Origin: JALORV01 sp963703945
Lineage (GTDB): Bacteria; Pseudomonadota; Gammaproteobacteria; Burkholderiales; Burkholderiaceae_F
NCBI GenBank assembly: GCA_963703945.1
Contig: CAVPGM010000010.1
Location: 124,001-188,000, forward strand
Direction: 5' to 3'
DNA length: 64,000 nt
Part shown: one piece after another, positions 56,485 through 64,000 of the stretch
Position numbering within the stretch: position 1 is the first letter of the stretch
Layout: the number at the start of each line of letters is the position of its first letter
Notes under the pieces: generated by a model
Seen by the model: only the letters and a program-made list of their open reading frames with translations
Told to the model about the DNA's origin: nothing
Databases searched by the model: none
Made by a program: the position numbers and the translations under genes

Positions 56485-56766
56485 CACTGCATCTCCTTAT
56501 GGACGGGTCCGCACGAGGCTGAATGGTCCCGCACGAGGCGAGGAGAATAGCGTCAGGGCATCAGAAGGCGCTCACCCCTGGTTATTCATCCACAGGAAAT
56601 ACAGCACGTGAAGGCAGAATGGTGCCAGCGGACACGCTGTGCGACCAACTGTATGCCGCCGTGCAATGTGCGAAGTGCTGGGCAGCGAAGGAGCGAGAGT
56701 GTCCGAAGGGCGCTTAATGCTGAGCCTTCGAAATTGTCTATGGCGATAGAGACGGGCGCCAATCAA
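56485..56766. other. Intergenic region with a short direct repeat
   Basis: No supported gene. Two near-identical 15-base copies, GGGTCCGCACGAGGC (56505-56519) and GGTCCCGCACGAGGC (56525-56539), lie 20 bases apart. A plus-strand frame (56619-56717, ending KERECPKGA) has a weak start and is not called. Confidence 0.35.
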
Positions 56767-56988
56767 CTAAACGGCCAGCAAGATGTCTATCCGCTTACGA
56801 GCCGCAGAGAGAGCGTCATCCTTGCGCGGGCAAGGAACTGTGAAGTTATGATTTGCCAGTATGGGCAGTCCTGGCCGAATGGGAGAAATTCCAAGACGCC
56901 ATCCGATTGGATGCTTGCAAATCTCTAGGGCGTAACCCCGATAGATAAGGCGCTCCTCCTTCGGACTACCAGACCCAAACGCCCACAT
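56767..56988 (-). CDS. Small conserved protein, 73 aa
   Basis: From ATG 56988 (MWAFGSGSPKEERLIYRGYA), continuing LEICKHPIGWRLGISPIRPG, LPILANHNFTVPCPRKDDAL and SAARKRIDILLAV. The order of an aromatic YRGY start, a Trp-Arg pair, proline-rich middle and an EAR/AARKRID.LL tail is a pattern I know from small rhizobial hypothetical proteins. GAGGG lies nine bases upstream of ATG. No function is known. It is antisense to another weak frame that I reject. Confidence 0.6.
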   Translation of the reverse strand: MWAFGSGSPKEERLIYRGYALEICKHPIGWRLGISPIRPGLPILANHNFTVPCPRKDDALSAARKRIDILLAV

Positions 56989-57143
56989 GGTACCGGCCCT
57001 CTGTCTGTTGCCAGTACTGGGCAGTCTGGGCCGAACAGCTAAAGACACCACTAACAGCAGTCACCCTGCGAAGCCCGTTTGGTCGGCGGTGTACTTCCCC
57101 CATGGCCCCTATGGGACCCAGAGGGAGGGCCTGAGCACCTCCA

Positions 57144-57284
57144 TTACCGCCCCCATGTCCCAGGCTTATCATGTTCAAGCTCCGGGATGACTGCCAGCGC
57201 CGCTCGCGTGAGTTCAAGGTCCAGCAGCCGATTTGCCAGCCACACGCGGAGGCGAACCCAGACGCCGCTTAGCTCTTCGTCCAT
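57144..57284 (-). CDS. Small protein, 46 aa
   Basis: ATG 57284 is preceded by GGAGGG nine bases upstream, a strong ribosome binding site. The product is MDEELSGVWVRLRVWLANRL, LDLELTRAALAVIPELEHDK, PGTWGR: a short amphipathic helix with Leu/Arg-rich faces. A longer frame from 57338 lacks such a site. Family unknown. Confidence 0.5.
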   Translation of the reverse strand: MDEELSGVWVRLRVWLANRLLDLELTRAALAVIPELEHDKPGTWGR

Positions 57285-57507
57285 TCGCGTCACCCTCCAT
57301 GTTGTGGGCAAAGCCCCGACCGGGCTACGGCTACTCAAGCGAACCTTTTACATTGGTCGCGCTCGCAGTGTAATGCCCAGGAGATTTCCTGCGCCGGTGG
57401 CGAGTGGAGGAGATTGCGGGATACGCACGGCGCGGCCTGCACATCGCAAAGCTAATAGTGCTGCTGCGTAAGCCATCTTAGGACCGGCATTACGAAGGGG
57501 GCGGCCA

Positions 57508-57726
57508 ATGATTCTTAGCTCGAGGATGCACTATGCAATTGCGTTGACCTTTCTACAGGACGCAGCGGAGGCGAATTTAACGCTGGAGGAGAAGCGCCTA
57601 CTTCAGAGGAGGGCCGCCCGTTTCGCGGAATTGTCACGCCGAGCAGCGGTGCTTGAGGCCGAGGAAGGCAAGCCCGAGGAAGCGGTGCTGAGGCCCATCC
57701 CGCTATGGGCTACCAACGCCGCTTAG
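57508..57726 (+). CDS. Small hypothetical protein, 72 aa
   Basis: ATG 57508 follows AAGGGGGCGG at a suitable distance. The product starts MILSSRMHYAIALTFLQDAA and is helical and charged: EANLTLEEKRLLQRRAARFA, ELSRRAAVLEAEEGKPEEAV. No signal peptide or known domain. The gene stands alone, with about 200 bases before the nucleotidyltransferase. Confidence 0.6.
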   Translation: MILSSRMHYAIALTFLQDAAEANLTLEEKRLLQRRAARFAELSRRAAVLEAEEGKPEEAVLRPIPLWATNAA

Positions 57727-57927
57727 GCCCGCCATGGACTTTAATATAAGCGCATCGCGGCCGGATTAGCGGGACACAGCGCGGACACAGATTTTAGTCC
57801 GCCCACGGGAATTGAGCCTCTCCTGCGTCATCGATAACCTCCGTTCGATTTGAATGGACTTCGCAAGTGAAGACAAAACGCGATGGTGACATCGAGCACA
57901 TTCTCACTCTTGACGAAGCCCATCTGC

Positions 57928-58212
57928 ATGTACCTAACCCCAACGCAATTCGACATACTGCGGTCATGGGCACAACAAACTCCGCAAGTTCTGGAAGCAT
58001 ATCTGTTTGGTAGCTATGCGAAGGGTGAGGCCGATATTGCGAGTGATATCGACATTGCCATCAAGGCCACTGATGTGAATTGGACGTTTCTGACGGCTAA
58101 ATGGGAGCAGTACCTAACGGACCAGCTTGGGGTGACGGTCAACATCCGCACGCTCGCCAATCCTACGGTGCGCGAATATTGTGAAGCGTTTAGCGTGCCG
58201 CTTAAGCGGTAG
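57928..58212 (+). CDS. Minimal nucleotidyltransferase (MNT-like)
   Basis: A 94-residue protein of the polymerase-beta nucleotidyltransferase fold. The active site is in LEAYLFGSYAKGEADIASDI followed by DIAIKATD: GSY-AKG, then the acidic DID pair that binds metal and NTP. ATG 57928 (MYLTPTQFDILRSWAQQ) is the most likely start, though a frame from 57883 exists. Stand-alone proteins of this kind often pair with a HEPN-domain toxin and AMPylate it, or act in defence; no HEPN gene is beside it, because the next gene (58237) is of another type. Its 3' end is 24 bases from that gene. Confidence 0.8.
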   Translation: MYLTPTQFDILRSWAQQTPQVLEAYLFGSYAKGEADIASDIDIAIKATDVNWTFLTAKWEQYLTDQLGVTVNIRTLANPTVREYCEAFSVPLKR

Positions 58213-58236
58213 CTAGGAACGCCACTCGGTAACAGG

Positions 58237-59433
58237 ATGGATAAAGCCGCCGAACCCAAGATAAGCGAACGCCAAGCGCTGGCTGATGTATTGCGGGCCG
58301 CTCGTTATGCCGGACTGAATTCCTGGGCGGTTAGTCTAGAGGGTCGAGAGCTAGTCGAAACAGTCGTTAAGGCGATTGATGCGCATGAGTCTCGCACTAA
58401 TTCGAGACAGAACAAGCGAAGAAAAACCCTCGCCGGCCATACGAGGAATGTGGGGGCCGTGGTGGCGGACTTACTGTTCGCACTGACGACGAGCGCGGAG
58501 GGTTGGACCTATCGTTCTCTACGACCTGAGGCATTTACCGGAAGCGGGGTTGGATACCGTTCGATTATAAAGATACTCACGGCACTCAAGGACATGCAGT
58601 TTTGTGAGATGAAACCGGGCTATCGTTCCGGTGGTCGCTTTGAGGAGAATGAGGATTGGATAGCCTTTCAAAGTAATGCGACGCGATTTCGTGCGACCGC
58701 AGAGCTCATTGGCTTGGCAGCCAACCTAGGCGTCACCATTGAGAATGTTAGGGAGCACTTCTCTCAGGGGCTGCCTACTCATCCTATCATTCGTAAGGCC
58801 GCATCTAAGCGTCGTTATGGGCGAAAAATACCTGGCCGACGAATGTCATATGAGAAGACGGAGCAAACGCGGAAGCTTGAAGAGAGAGTGAGAAAACTCG
58901 ACGAGTTTATCTCCCACCACAAGATTGATGGTGGTTTGCACCTCGGCTTCAATCGCATTTTTAATGAGGGTGACGTGCCCGGCTTCGATTGGAATAGGGG
59001 AGGTCGCCTCTACAGCGTTGGCGACTCCAGCTATCAGTTGCTGGACAAAGAAAGTCGCCTCCGAATGACAATTGATGATGAGGCGGTGGCTGAGCTGGAT
59101 GTCAGGGCGAGCTACCTTACGATTCTTTATGGACTATATGGACGCTCAGAGGAGTTGCCCGCTGACCCTTATGAAATCCCAGGGCTCCCAAGGGGTGTCG
59201 TCAAGAAATGGTTGGTGGCTACCCTCGGTAGGGACTGCCATATCAAGAGATGGCCGACGGACTTAATCGCTGACCACATGGAGGAAACAGGCGAGGACCT
59301 AAAAAAATATCCCGTCCGAATCGTGAGGAAGCACGTGTTTGGACAGCTCCCCTTCCTGCGGCGATGGGGAGAACTGGATGTTGGATGGAGCACCCTCTGT
59401 ATGGGCTTCTATGAGCTTCTGGGAGGATTCTAG
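58237..59433 (+). CDS. Protein with polymerase-palm-like motif, 398 aa, possibly C-terminally truncated
   Basis: An intact frame from ATG 58237 (MDKAAEPKISERQALADVLR). The N-terminal half has basic stretches and helix-rich segments (RNVGAVVADLLFALTTSAEG, SFLRPEAFTGSG-like SLRPEAFTGSGVGYRSIIKI, which may be winged-helix DNA binding). The C-terminal part reads GGRLYSVGDSSYQLLDKESR, LRMTIDDEAVAELDVRASYL, TILYGLYGRSEELPADPYEI and VRKHVFGQLPFLRRWGELDV. The E-LDVRASYLTILYG block resembles motif A of palm polymerases (hDxxSLY). Related proteins that I recall continue with a second acidic motif; here the frame ends early (TAG 59431-59433), so an indel or stop may truncate it. Island genes of this type are uncharacterised. 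Confidence 0.5.
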   Translation: MDKAAEPKISERQALADVLRAARYAGLNSWAVSLEGRELVETVVKAIDAHESRTNSRQNKRRKTLAGHTRNVGAVVADLLFALTTSAEGWTYRSLRPEAFTGSGVGYRSIIKILTALKDMQFCEMKPGYRSGGRFEENEDWIAFQSNATRFRATAELIGLAANLGVTIENVREHFSQGLPTHPIIRKAASKRRYGRKIPGRRMSYEKTEQTRKLEERVRKLDEFISHHKIDGGLHLGFNRIFNEGDVPGFDWNRGGRLYSVGDSSYQLLDKESRLRMTIDDEAVAELDVRASYLTILYGLYGRSEELPADPYEIPGLPRGVVKKWLVATLGRDCHIKRWPTDLIADHMEETGEDLKKYPVRIVRKHVFGQLPFLRRWGELDVGWSTLCMGFYELLGGF

Positions 59434-59693
59434 TCTCCTTCGCCCTGAAGTAGCTCCGAAAATAAACTGTGCCTCAAAATGTTAATGCCCCACTTTGATG
59501 GAAACGACGTCGGGATATTCTACTTTAAGTTGCCTCTTAGTCCTTTGTAACCGCAGCGGTAAATAGGGCGTACAATTATTGATTGTATATATCTAACTAA
59601 ACAACCGATACTGCGACTGATACTTGACTTGGCTGGCTGTCGGACCGTTCGCTCATCTTCTCTTTCTTGCCGACGCTAGTTGGAGGGGCTTTC
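59434..59693. other. Intergenic region upstream of the McrBC genes
   Basis: About 260 bases, locally AT-rich, between the palm-like protein gene and mcrB. It should hold the mcrBC promoter. The sequence GTATATATCTAAC (59585-59597) and a perfect palindrome next to it are the best regulatory candidates. Confidence 0.4.
59571..59587. promoter_or_regulatory. Palindrome, candidate operator of the McrBC operon
   Basis: TACAAT (59571-59576) and ATTGTA (59582-59587) are perfect inverted six-base arms with a five-base spacer, 107 bases before the mcrB start. It lies in the most AT-rich stretch of the gap, next to TATATAT. It could be a repressor or activator site, but no regulator gene was seen nearby. 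Confidence 0.35.
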
Positions 59694-61970
59694 TTGGCTG
59701 AACCGTTCGGCAGTGATGATCTTCGCGTACTTTCCAAATACGAGCATGCGGGGCAGGGCGCATGGACCACCATGCCAGTGGAGGACAAGGATAGCTATCT
59801 CAGGATTCATGGGCGGCTCGAGGAAATTATCCAAAGCGTAATGGCGGCCCTTCCTGATGCGAGCTCGTTCGATAGCTGTTTGACACTCGGCTTCAAGCCT
59901 AACAGTGGCGTACGCGGCAATCGCCCCAAGGACCTCTGGTGCGCTTTATTCCCCCGCAATGCTGAGGCCTACATGCCTCAGATTTATCTAATTGGCTCGC
60001 ATCGTGGGATTGAGCTTGGGTACGCAGCTGCAATCCATCCCAGAGATTTCTCAGACCAGGCTTTCAAGACCAAACTTAAATCTCTCGCTCCGCGGATTTT
60101 CGACTCCTTGCCCGACCCCACTTCGGTCGCTGCCCAGCAGCTGTCAGATGAGCTAGACCGACAGGGTGGATGGTACTTTCGAAAAAAAACAAGGCTCACT
60201 CCCAAGGAAAGCGATTTTCCGAGCTTGGAGGCTTTGCTGTCCTTTTTAAAATCCTCGGAGGGCAAAACGTGGGGTGCAGGTACAATCTCTCGATACTGGC
60301 TTCCCCACGAGCTGACGAATGATGTGGACCTTGCCCAGGAATTTCTCAAAGCAGCCGAATTATTTCGACCTCTAATGGCGCAAGTGGGAGGAGAGAAATT
60401 GGAGCAAGCAGTGCCACCTTCAGTTGGCACCGAAGAAGTCGAGACGGAGGGCATTCGCGACTATCTCGAGCAGTTCATGCAAATGTATCCTGAGCGTCGC
60501 TCGAGACCGTTTGCGACGGACCAGGAGCTATGGAGCGTTCTAATCCGTCTTCAAAAAAAACTTAAGGCACTACCCTCTGTCGCAAGCCGACCATCACTTC
60601 AGCTGCGATGGAGCGTTGGTCAAGGAAATTGGGCGAGGGTGCCTTGGATTGCGGTACTCGATACACGTGTTACGGATACGACCCAGCGAGGACTCTACGG
60701 TGTCTTCTTATTTCGCGAGGATATGTCCGGTGTTTACCTCACCTTTAATCAGGGGGTCACCGAACCAAAGAAAGAGCATGGCGCTACAGCAGGTTTGAAA
60801 CTGCTGCGGGAAAATGCCGAGGCGCTACGCAGCTCAAGCCGCGAGCTTGCGCAATCCGGCTTTCGTCTCGATTCCGATATTGATTTACGAACTGAAGGAA
60901 CCCTCGGCCACGATTATGAAGCTGCAACGATTGCGTACAAACTGTACGAGCGTGATGCGGTACCAACTGACGATGAAATTGCGAGCGATATAGAGGCTCT
61001 ATTGCGCGTGTATGAAAGCCACGTTGCAGAGGTTGCCCCGGCCGAGCCCCCAGGAACTGAAGCGCGTCCTATTCGTCCCTCACCTCCCTATACGATGGAG
61101 GAAGCGCTGTCGGACCTCTTCCTCGAACAATCGGAACTCGAGGAGTTACTGCTCGTCTGGAGGGCAAAGAAGAACCTGTTGCTGCAGGGTCCTCCCGGTG
61201 TGGGGAAGACGTATATCGCTAGGCGACTAGCTTTCCTGATGATGGGACATCGCGACCAAGAGCGGATGCGCATGGTGCAATTCCATCAAGCTTATGCATA
61301 TGAGGATTTCATCCAAGGCTATCGCCCGGTGGAGGAGGGTGGTTTCAAGCGATGTGACGGAGCATTTTACGACTTCGCGAAACTGGCTGAGGCGGACTCC
61401 GACCAACCGTACGTGTTCATCATTGACGAAATCAACCGGGGTAATCTCTCGAAAATTCTTGGCGAACTAATGATGCTCATTGAGGCAGACAAGCGAGGGG
61501 AGGAATATGCCATACCGCTCGCCTACAGCCGACCCGAAGAGTCATCCTTTTTTGTTCCCTCAAATCTCTTCCTTCTCGGACTAATGAATACAGCAGACCG
61601 GTCGCTTGCTATGGTCGATTACGCTTTGCGTAGGCGTTTTGCCTTTCACACGCTTGAACCGCGGTTTGAAAGTTCCAAGTTTCGGACTTTTCTTGAAGCG
61701 CGTGGCGCTCCGAAGAGTCTCGTAGAGACGATTGTGAGCCGCATGACAGCACTAAATTCCGAAATTGCCGAGGACAAGGTACGTTTGGGGTTGGGGTACA
61801 GGATTGGGCATAGTTTTTTCGTCCCCTCGGACGGAGCTCAAACCCTTGATGCTGCTTGGTACAAACGTACCATCGAACATGAGATAGCTCCGCTCCTAAG
61901 AGAGTATTGGTTTGACAATCCCGAAGCCGCTGAAACGTGGACGACCAGCCTGCTTGACGGAGTTGATTGA
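59694..61970 (+). CDS. mcrB: McrB-type GTPase of a McrBC-like restriction system
   Basis: The motor subunit of a modification-dependent restriction system. TTG 59694 is chosen: GGAGGGG lies five bases before it; the product starts MAEPFGSDDLRVLSKYEHAG, 758 residues. An N-terminal domain (about 1-170, PKDLWCALFPRNAEAYMPQI) is followed by a DUF3578/MrcB_N-like domain (about 260-410, SLQLRWSVGQGNWARVPWIA, GVYLTFNQGVTE). The AAA+ domain has Walker A LLLQGPPGVGKTYIARRLAF (about 499), HQAYAYEDFIQGYRPVEEGG, Walker B PYVFIIDEINRGNLSKILGE and the McrB signature LMNTADRSLAMVDYALRRRF. McrC follows five bases later. Confidence 0.93.
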   Translation: MAEPFGSDDLRVLSKYEHAGQGAWTTMPVEDKDSYLRIHGRLEEIIQSVMAALPDASSFDSCLTLGFKPNSGVRGNRPKDLWCALFPRNAEAYMPQIYLIGSHRGIELGYAAAIHPRDFSDQAFKTKLKSLAPRIFDSLPDPTSVAAQQLSDELDRQGGWYFRKKTRLTPKESDFPSLEALLSFLKSSEGKTWGAGTISRYWLPHELTNDVDLAQEFLKAAELFRPLMAQVGGEKLEQAVPPSVGTEEVETEGIRDYLEQFMQMYPERRSRPFATDQELWSVLIRLQKKLKALPSVASRPSLQLRWSVGQGNWARVPWIAVLDTRVTDTTQRGLYGVFLFREDMSGVYLTFNQGVTEPKKEHGATAGLKLLRENAEALRSSSRELAQSGFRLDSDIDLRTEGTLGHDYEAATIAYKLYERDAVPTDDEIASDIEALLRVYESHVAEVAPAEPPGTEARPIRPSPPYTMEEALSDLFLEQSELEELLLVWRAKKNLLLQGPPGVGKTYIARRLAFLMMGHRDQERMRMVQFHQAYAYEDFIQGYRPVEEGGFKRCDGAFYDFAKLAEADSDQPYVFIIDEINRGNLSKILGELMMLIEADKRGEEYAIPLAYSRPEESSFFVPSNLFLLGLMNTADRSLAMVDYALRRRFAFHTLEPRFESSKFRTFLEARGAPKSLVETIVSRMTALNSEIAEDKVRLGLGYRIGHSFFVPSDGAQTLDAAWYKRTIEHEIAPLLREYWFDNPEAAETWTTSLLDGVD

Positions 61971-61975
61971 ACTAA

Positions 61976-63074
61976 ATGGCCCGCGTCGTTCCGGTCCAAA
62001 ATCTGTATTACCTGCTGCTGTATGCCTGGAACAGACTTCCCGAGGGACGAAGCGTCGACGTAACCGGGATACCGAGTCCTGAACTCCCCAACCTCATTGC
62101 CAAAGTTCTGTTAGATGGCGTCTGCAATCTACTCCGCCGCGGACTTCGATTGTAGCTATGTGGAGGTCGACGAGGATTTAACCCGACCGCGCGGACGGAT
62201 TCGCCTGAGTGATACTTTAGCTCGCCAACTTCTTGGACGTGCACAGATTGCGTGCACTACCGACAATCTCAGTCCCAACGTTCTGCATAACCAAATCATA
62301 AAGACGACACTCGAGCGTCTAATAAAGACGGATGGGATTGATGCTCAATTCAGCGAGGAAATTGCCGGTGTCCTAAGCGGTCTCTCCGACATTCGCTCAA
62401 TCTCCCTCACGGCTCGCGATTTTGGCCGAGTACAGCTGCATGGTAACAATGCGTCTTACGGGTTTTTGCTGCGCGTCTGCGCTCTCGCCTATGAGGTTTT
62501 GCTGCCTGAGCCAGGCACAGGGCGTTTTCATTTTCGCGACGTGCTGGCAGACCCTCGGGAAATGGGCCTTATTTTCCAGGACTTCGTGCGCAATTTTTTC
62601 AGGCTGGAGCAGCACCAATTTGTCGTGAAGGGTGAGCGGATTCGTTGGTGGGTCGATGACAGCGTCGGTTTGGGTCATCAGCTGCTGCCCGCTATGTATA
62701 CGGATACCTCATTGATTGATGGTGCGCGCACAATCATCGTTGAATGTAAATGGACACCAACCACTTTGCAGGTCGGTCGAGGAGTAAAAACGCTCCGTTC
62801 AGAACATCTCTATCAGCTTCACGCTTACATGTCGCATCACGCTCGAGCCCACCTCGGTGAGGGGATGGTGGAGGGTTTATTGCTCTATCCGCTCATGGAC
62901 GAACCCGTTGATGTCACTCTCAATCTGAAGGGACAATGGATTCGGGTACGCACACTCAATTTTGCAACCAACTGGCCAGACATTCGAGCTCAATTGCTCG
63001 ATCTTCTTCATGCTGTGCCATTCTCGTTGCCAGACCAGGAGGCGGGCCGTTCAACCAAGGTGATGCAGCTGTGA
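61976..63074 (+). pseudogene. mcrC: McrC-type nuclease subunit, one frameshift
   Basis: ATG 61976 begins MARVVPVQNLYYLLLYAWNR, followed by VTGIPSPELPNLIAKVLLDG and CNLLRRGL, the typical McrC start. One base too many near 62,148 (the frame should read RRGLDCSYVEVDEDL) brings an early TAG. The second frame then continues to 63074: RPRGRIRLSDTLARQLLGRA, SFDFRDVLADP-like HFRDVLADPREMGLIFQDFV, and the PD-(D/E)xK core ARTIIVECKWTPTTL with Glu-Cys-Lys. About 365 residues. McrC provides the nuclease that McrB drives. The frameshift would inactivate it unless it is a sequencing error; nearby genes have none. Confidence 0.88.
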
Positions 63075-63110
63075 TGAGCAGCGGCGTAGGTCTCCTAAAG
63101 AAAGCGCAGT

Positions 63111-64000
63111 TCACCCATTCCGATGCGGTGCGTGCCTTAGTTTTCTGATTATCTCTTCTCGAGCCGGATGAGCGTAACGAAAAAGCATGCGTGCATCCCG
63201 ATGTCCGCTGAGGAGGGCGACCTCGGGGACCGTTAAACCCTTTTCGAAAAATCGACTGATGGCTTCGTGGCGAAGGTCGTGAAAGTGAAGGTCTGGTATT
63301 CCAGCCCTTCGTCTCACCCGGTCCCATGCCAGCCGAAAGGCGTTTGAGGTGATGGGAAAAACTCGGTCTCCAATCTGGGGGACCATGGCAAGAATTGCGG
63401 AAGTCGCATCCGTGAGTGGAAGGATTTGGGAGTGGCCGTTCTTCGTGTGGGGGATGAGCAACGAACGCGTTTGTTGGTCAATGTTTTCCCATTGAAGCGA
63501 TAGAATTTCGCTGCGCCTCATTCCCGTTTCGACCGCGAGCAGGACGATGGGTAGGACTAAGGGATTGCGACAAACCCGAGCCCCCACAATGAGCTTGTCG
63601 AGTTCACCATGCTTGAGTCTCCGCTCCCTTCTTTGTTGACCTGCCGAAACACGCACTTTGCGAAGTGGGTTTTCGCGTAATACCAATCCCCATTCGTCCT
63701 TGGCTATTTCAAACATGTTGTGCAGAGGTGCCAGCTCGCGCTTGAGAGTTGAGGCCCTAATGGCCATCAGCCGCTCGTCTCTGTAAGAGGCGAAGTCGCT
63801 GGCGCCAATTTCGGAAAGAGGCTTGCGGCAGATGCGGTGTCGAAGAAATGCATTGAGCACGACACGCTCAACCTCATAGCCCAGCTTCCTCACGCTCACC
63901 GTGTCACGGTAACGCTCAACCAGTTGTCCTAGGGTCACCTGTTGAAGTGTTTTGGGATCAAGTGGCAGGTCATGCCGGTCAGCCTGGACTTCTATTTGCC
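63111..64000 (-). CDS. Tyrosine recombinase (site-specific integrase), 5'-partial
   Basis: Reading frame open from the right edge to TGA 63111-63113, at least 296 residues. The N-terminal part (DRHDLPLDPKTLQQVTLGQL, VERYRDTVSVRKLGYEVERV) is a core-binding-type domain. The catalytic domain shows Arg in LLAVETGMRRSEILSLQWEN, Lys in TKNGHSQILPL, HxxR in LHFHDLRHEAISRFF, His in LSGHRDARMLFRYAHPAREE and the Tyr nucleophile in FRYAHP. The GTG at 63938 can serve as a start, but the coding pattern continues past it (EVQADRHDLPLDP), so the gene is cut by the window. It marks one end of the right-hand island. Confidence 0.93.
   Translation of the reverse strand, partial: QIEVQADRHDLPLDPKTLQQVTLGQLVERYRDTVSVRKLGYEVERVVLNAFLRHRICRKPLSEIGASDFASYRDERLMAIRASTLKRELAPLHNMFEIAKDEWGLVLRENPLRKVRVSAGQQRRERRLKHGELDKLIVGARVCRNPLVLPIVLLAVETGMRRSEILSLQWENIDQQTRSLLIPHTKNGHSQILPLTDATSAILAMVPQIGDRVFPITSNAFRLAWDRVRRRAGIPDLHFHDLRHEAISRFFEKGLTVPEVALLSGHRDARMLFRYAHPAREEIIRKLRHAPHRNG

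Noticed and set aside
56505..56539. CRISPR-like direct repeat
   Set aside because: Only two imperfect 15-base copies 20 bases apart with a five-base spacer; no array and no cas genes.
56523..56717. Small plus-strand frame ending KERECPKGA
   Set aside because: Weak start context and no similarity that I know; too short to support without homologs.
57360..57480. Possible C-terminal fragment reading WRVEEIAGYARRGLHIAK
   Set aside because: It reads like a protein tail but has no start codon or ribosome binding site, and a stop lies close upstream; a fragment cannot be confirmed.
57928..59433. MNT-HEPN toxin-antitoxin pair
   Set aside because: The neighbour at 58237 has no HEPN Rx4-6H motif that I can see and is too long; the pairing is not supported.

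Overview
The window joins two unlike stretches of bacterial DNA. Positions 1 to about 55,740 are very GC-rich and look gammaproteobacterial, perhaps a relative of Xanthomonadales or Steroidobacterales: single-protein FadH dienoyl-CoA reductase, HrpB helicase, LtaE, AvtA, PBP4-type DacB and an acetyl-CoA synthetase on one chromosome segment. Most genes here are broken by single-base insertions or deletions that leave all family motifs readable in neighbouring frames. Because nearly every gene is hit, including housekeeping ones, I read them mainly as consensus-sequence errors, not real decay, and give spans that cover the whole reconstructed gene. From about 55,740 to 64,000 the base composition drops, indels almost vanish, and genes look alphaproteobacterial (a Bradyrhizobium-like phasin, DUF6197) or like a defence island. 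The border cuts the 5' ends of two divergent genes, so it is an assembly chimera or a recombination breakpoint.

Layout of the left part: DUF4136 lipoprotein, aldehyde dehydrogenase and NUDIX hydrolase (0-3 kb); conserved hypotheticals (3-4.6 kb); mobB, HAD hydrolase and avtA (4.8-7.3 kb); a giant UvrA with four ATPase domains (7.5-13.1 kb); fadH (13.3-15.3 kb); a LytTR response regulator with its histidine kinase (15.4-17.3 kb); secreted and membrane proteins (17.4-20.8 kb); a histidine-degradation cluster ftcD-hutU-hutI (21-25.9 kb); thioredoxin-fold lipoprotein, acetyltransferase, ltaE, a secretin-like protein and a ThiF-like protein (26-31.2 kb); alpha/beta hydrolase, a PolX-like HhH protein, NlpC/P60 and hrpB (31.8-37.6 kb); DUF456, acs, HIT and dacB (37.6-42.6 kb); DUF502 and an MBL hydrolase, nadE and amrB (42.7-47.6 kb).

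The most interesting part is 49.2-55.7 kb on the minus strand. A tightly packed operon, with ATGA overlaps or short overlaps between its four core genes, encodes a SUMF1/PEGA protein, a small basic exported protein, a MotA/TolQ/ExbB-type channel, an Hsp70-like protein with a C-terminal FHA domain, two paralogous proteins that each start with a single ExbD/MotB-like membrane helix (motif FLDTICCAFGA) and end in a von Willebrand A domain, and a lipoprotein. I interpret this as an ion-driven 5:2-type motor whose two B subunits carry VWA domains in place of a peptidoglycan-binding or TonB-contacting domain. I do not recognise it as a described system. A convergent TPR protein with a TonB-like C-terminus lies next to it.

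The right part carries a 5'-truncated phasin, DUF6197, several small genes with good ribosome binding sites, a minimal nucleotidyltransferase, a protein with a polymerase-palm-like motif, an McrBC-type restriction system (mcrC frameshifted) and a tyrosine recombinase that runs off the window edge. This is typical of an integrated defence island. No rRNA, tRNA or CRISPR array was seen anywhere.
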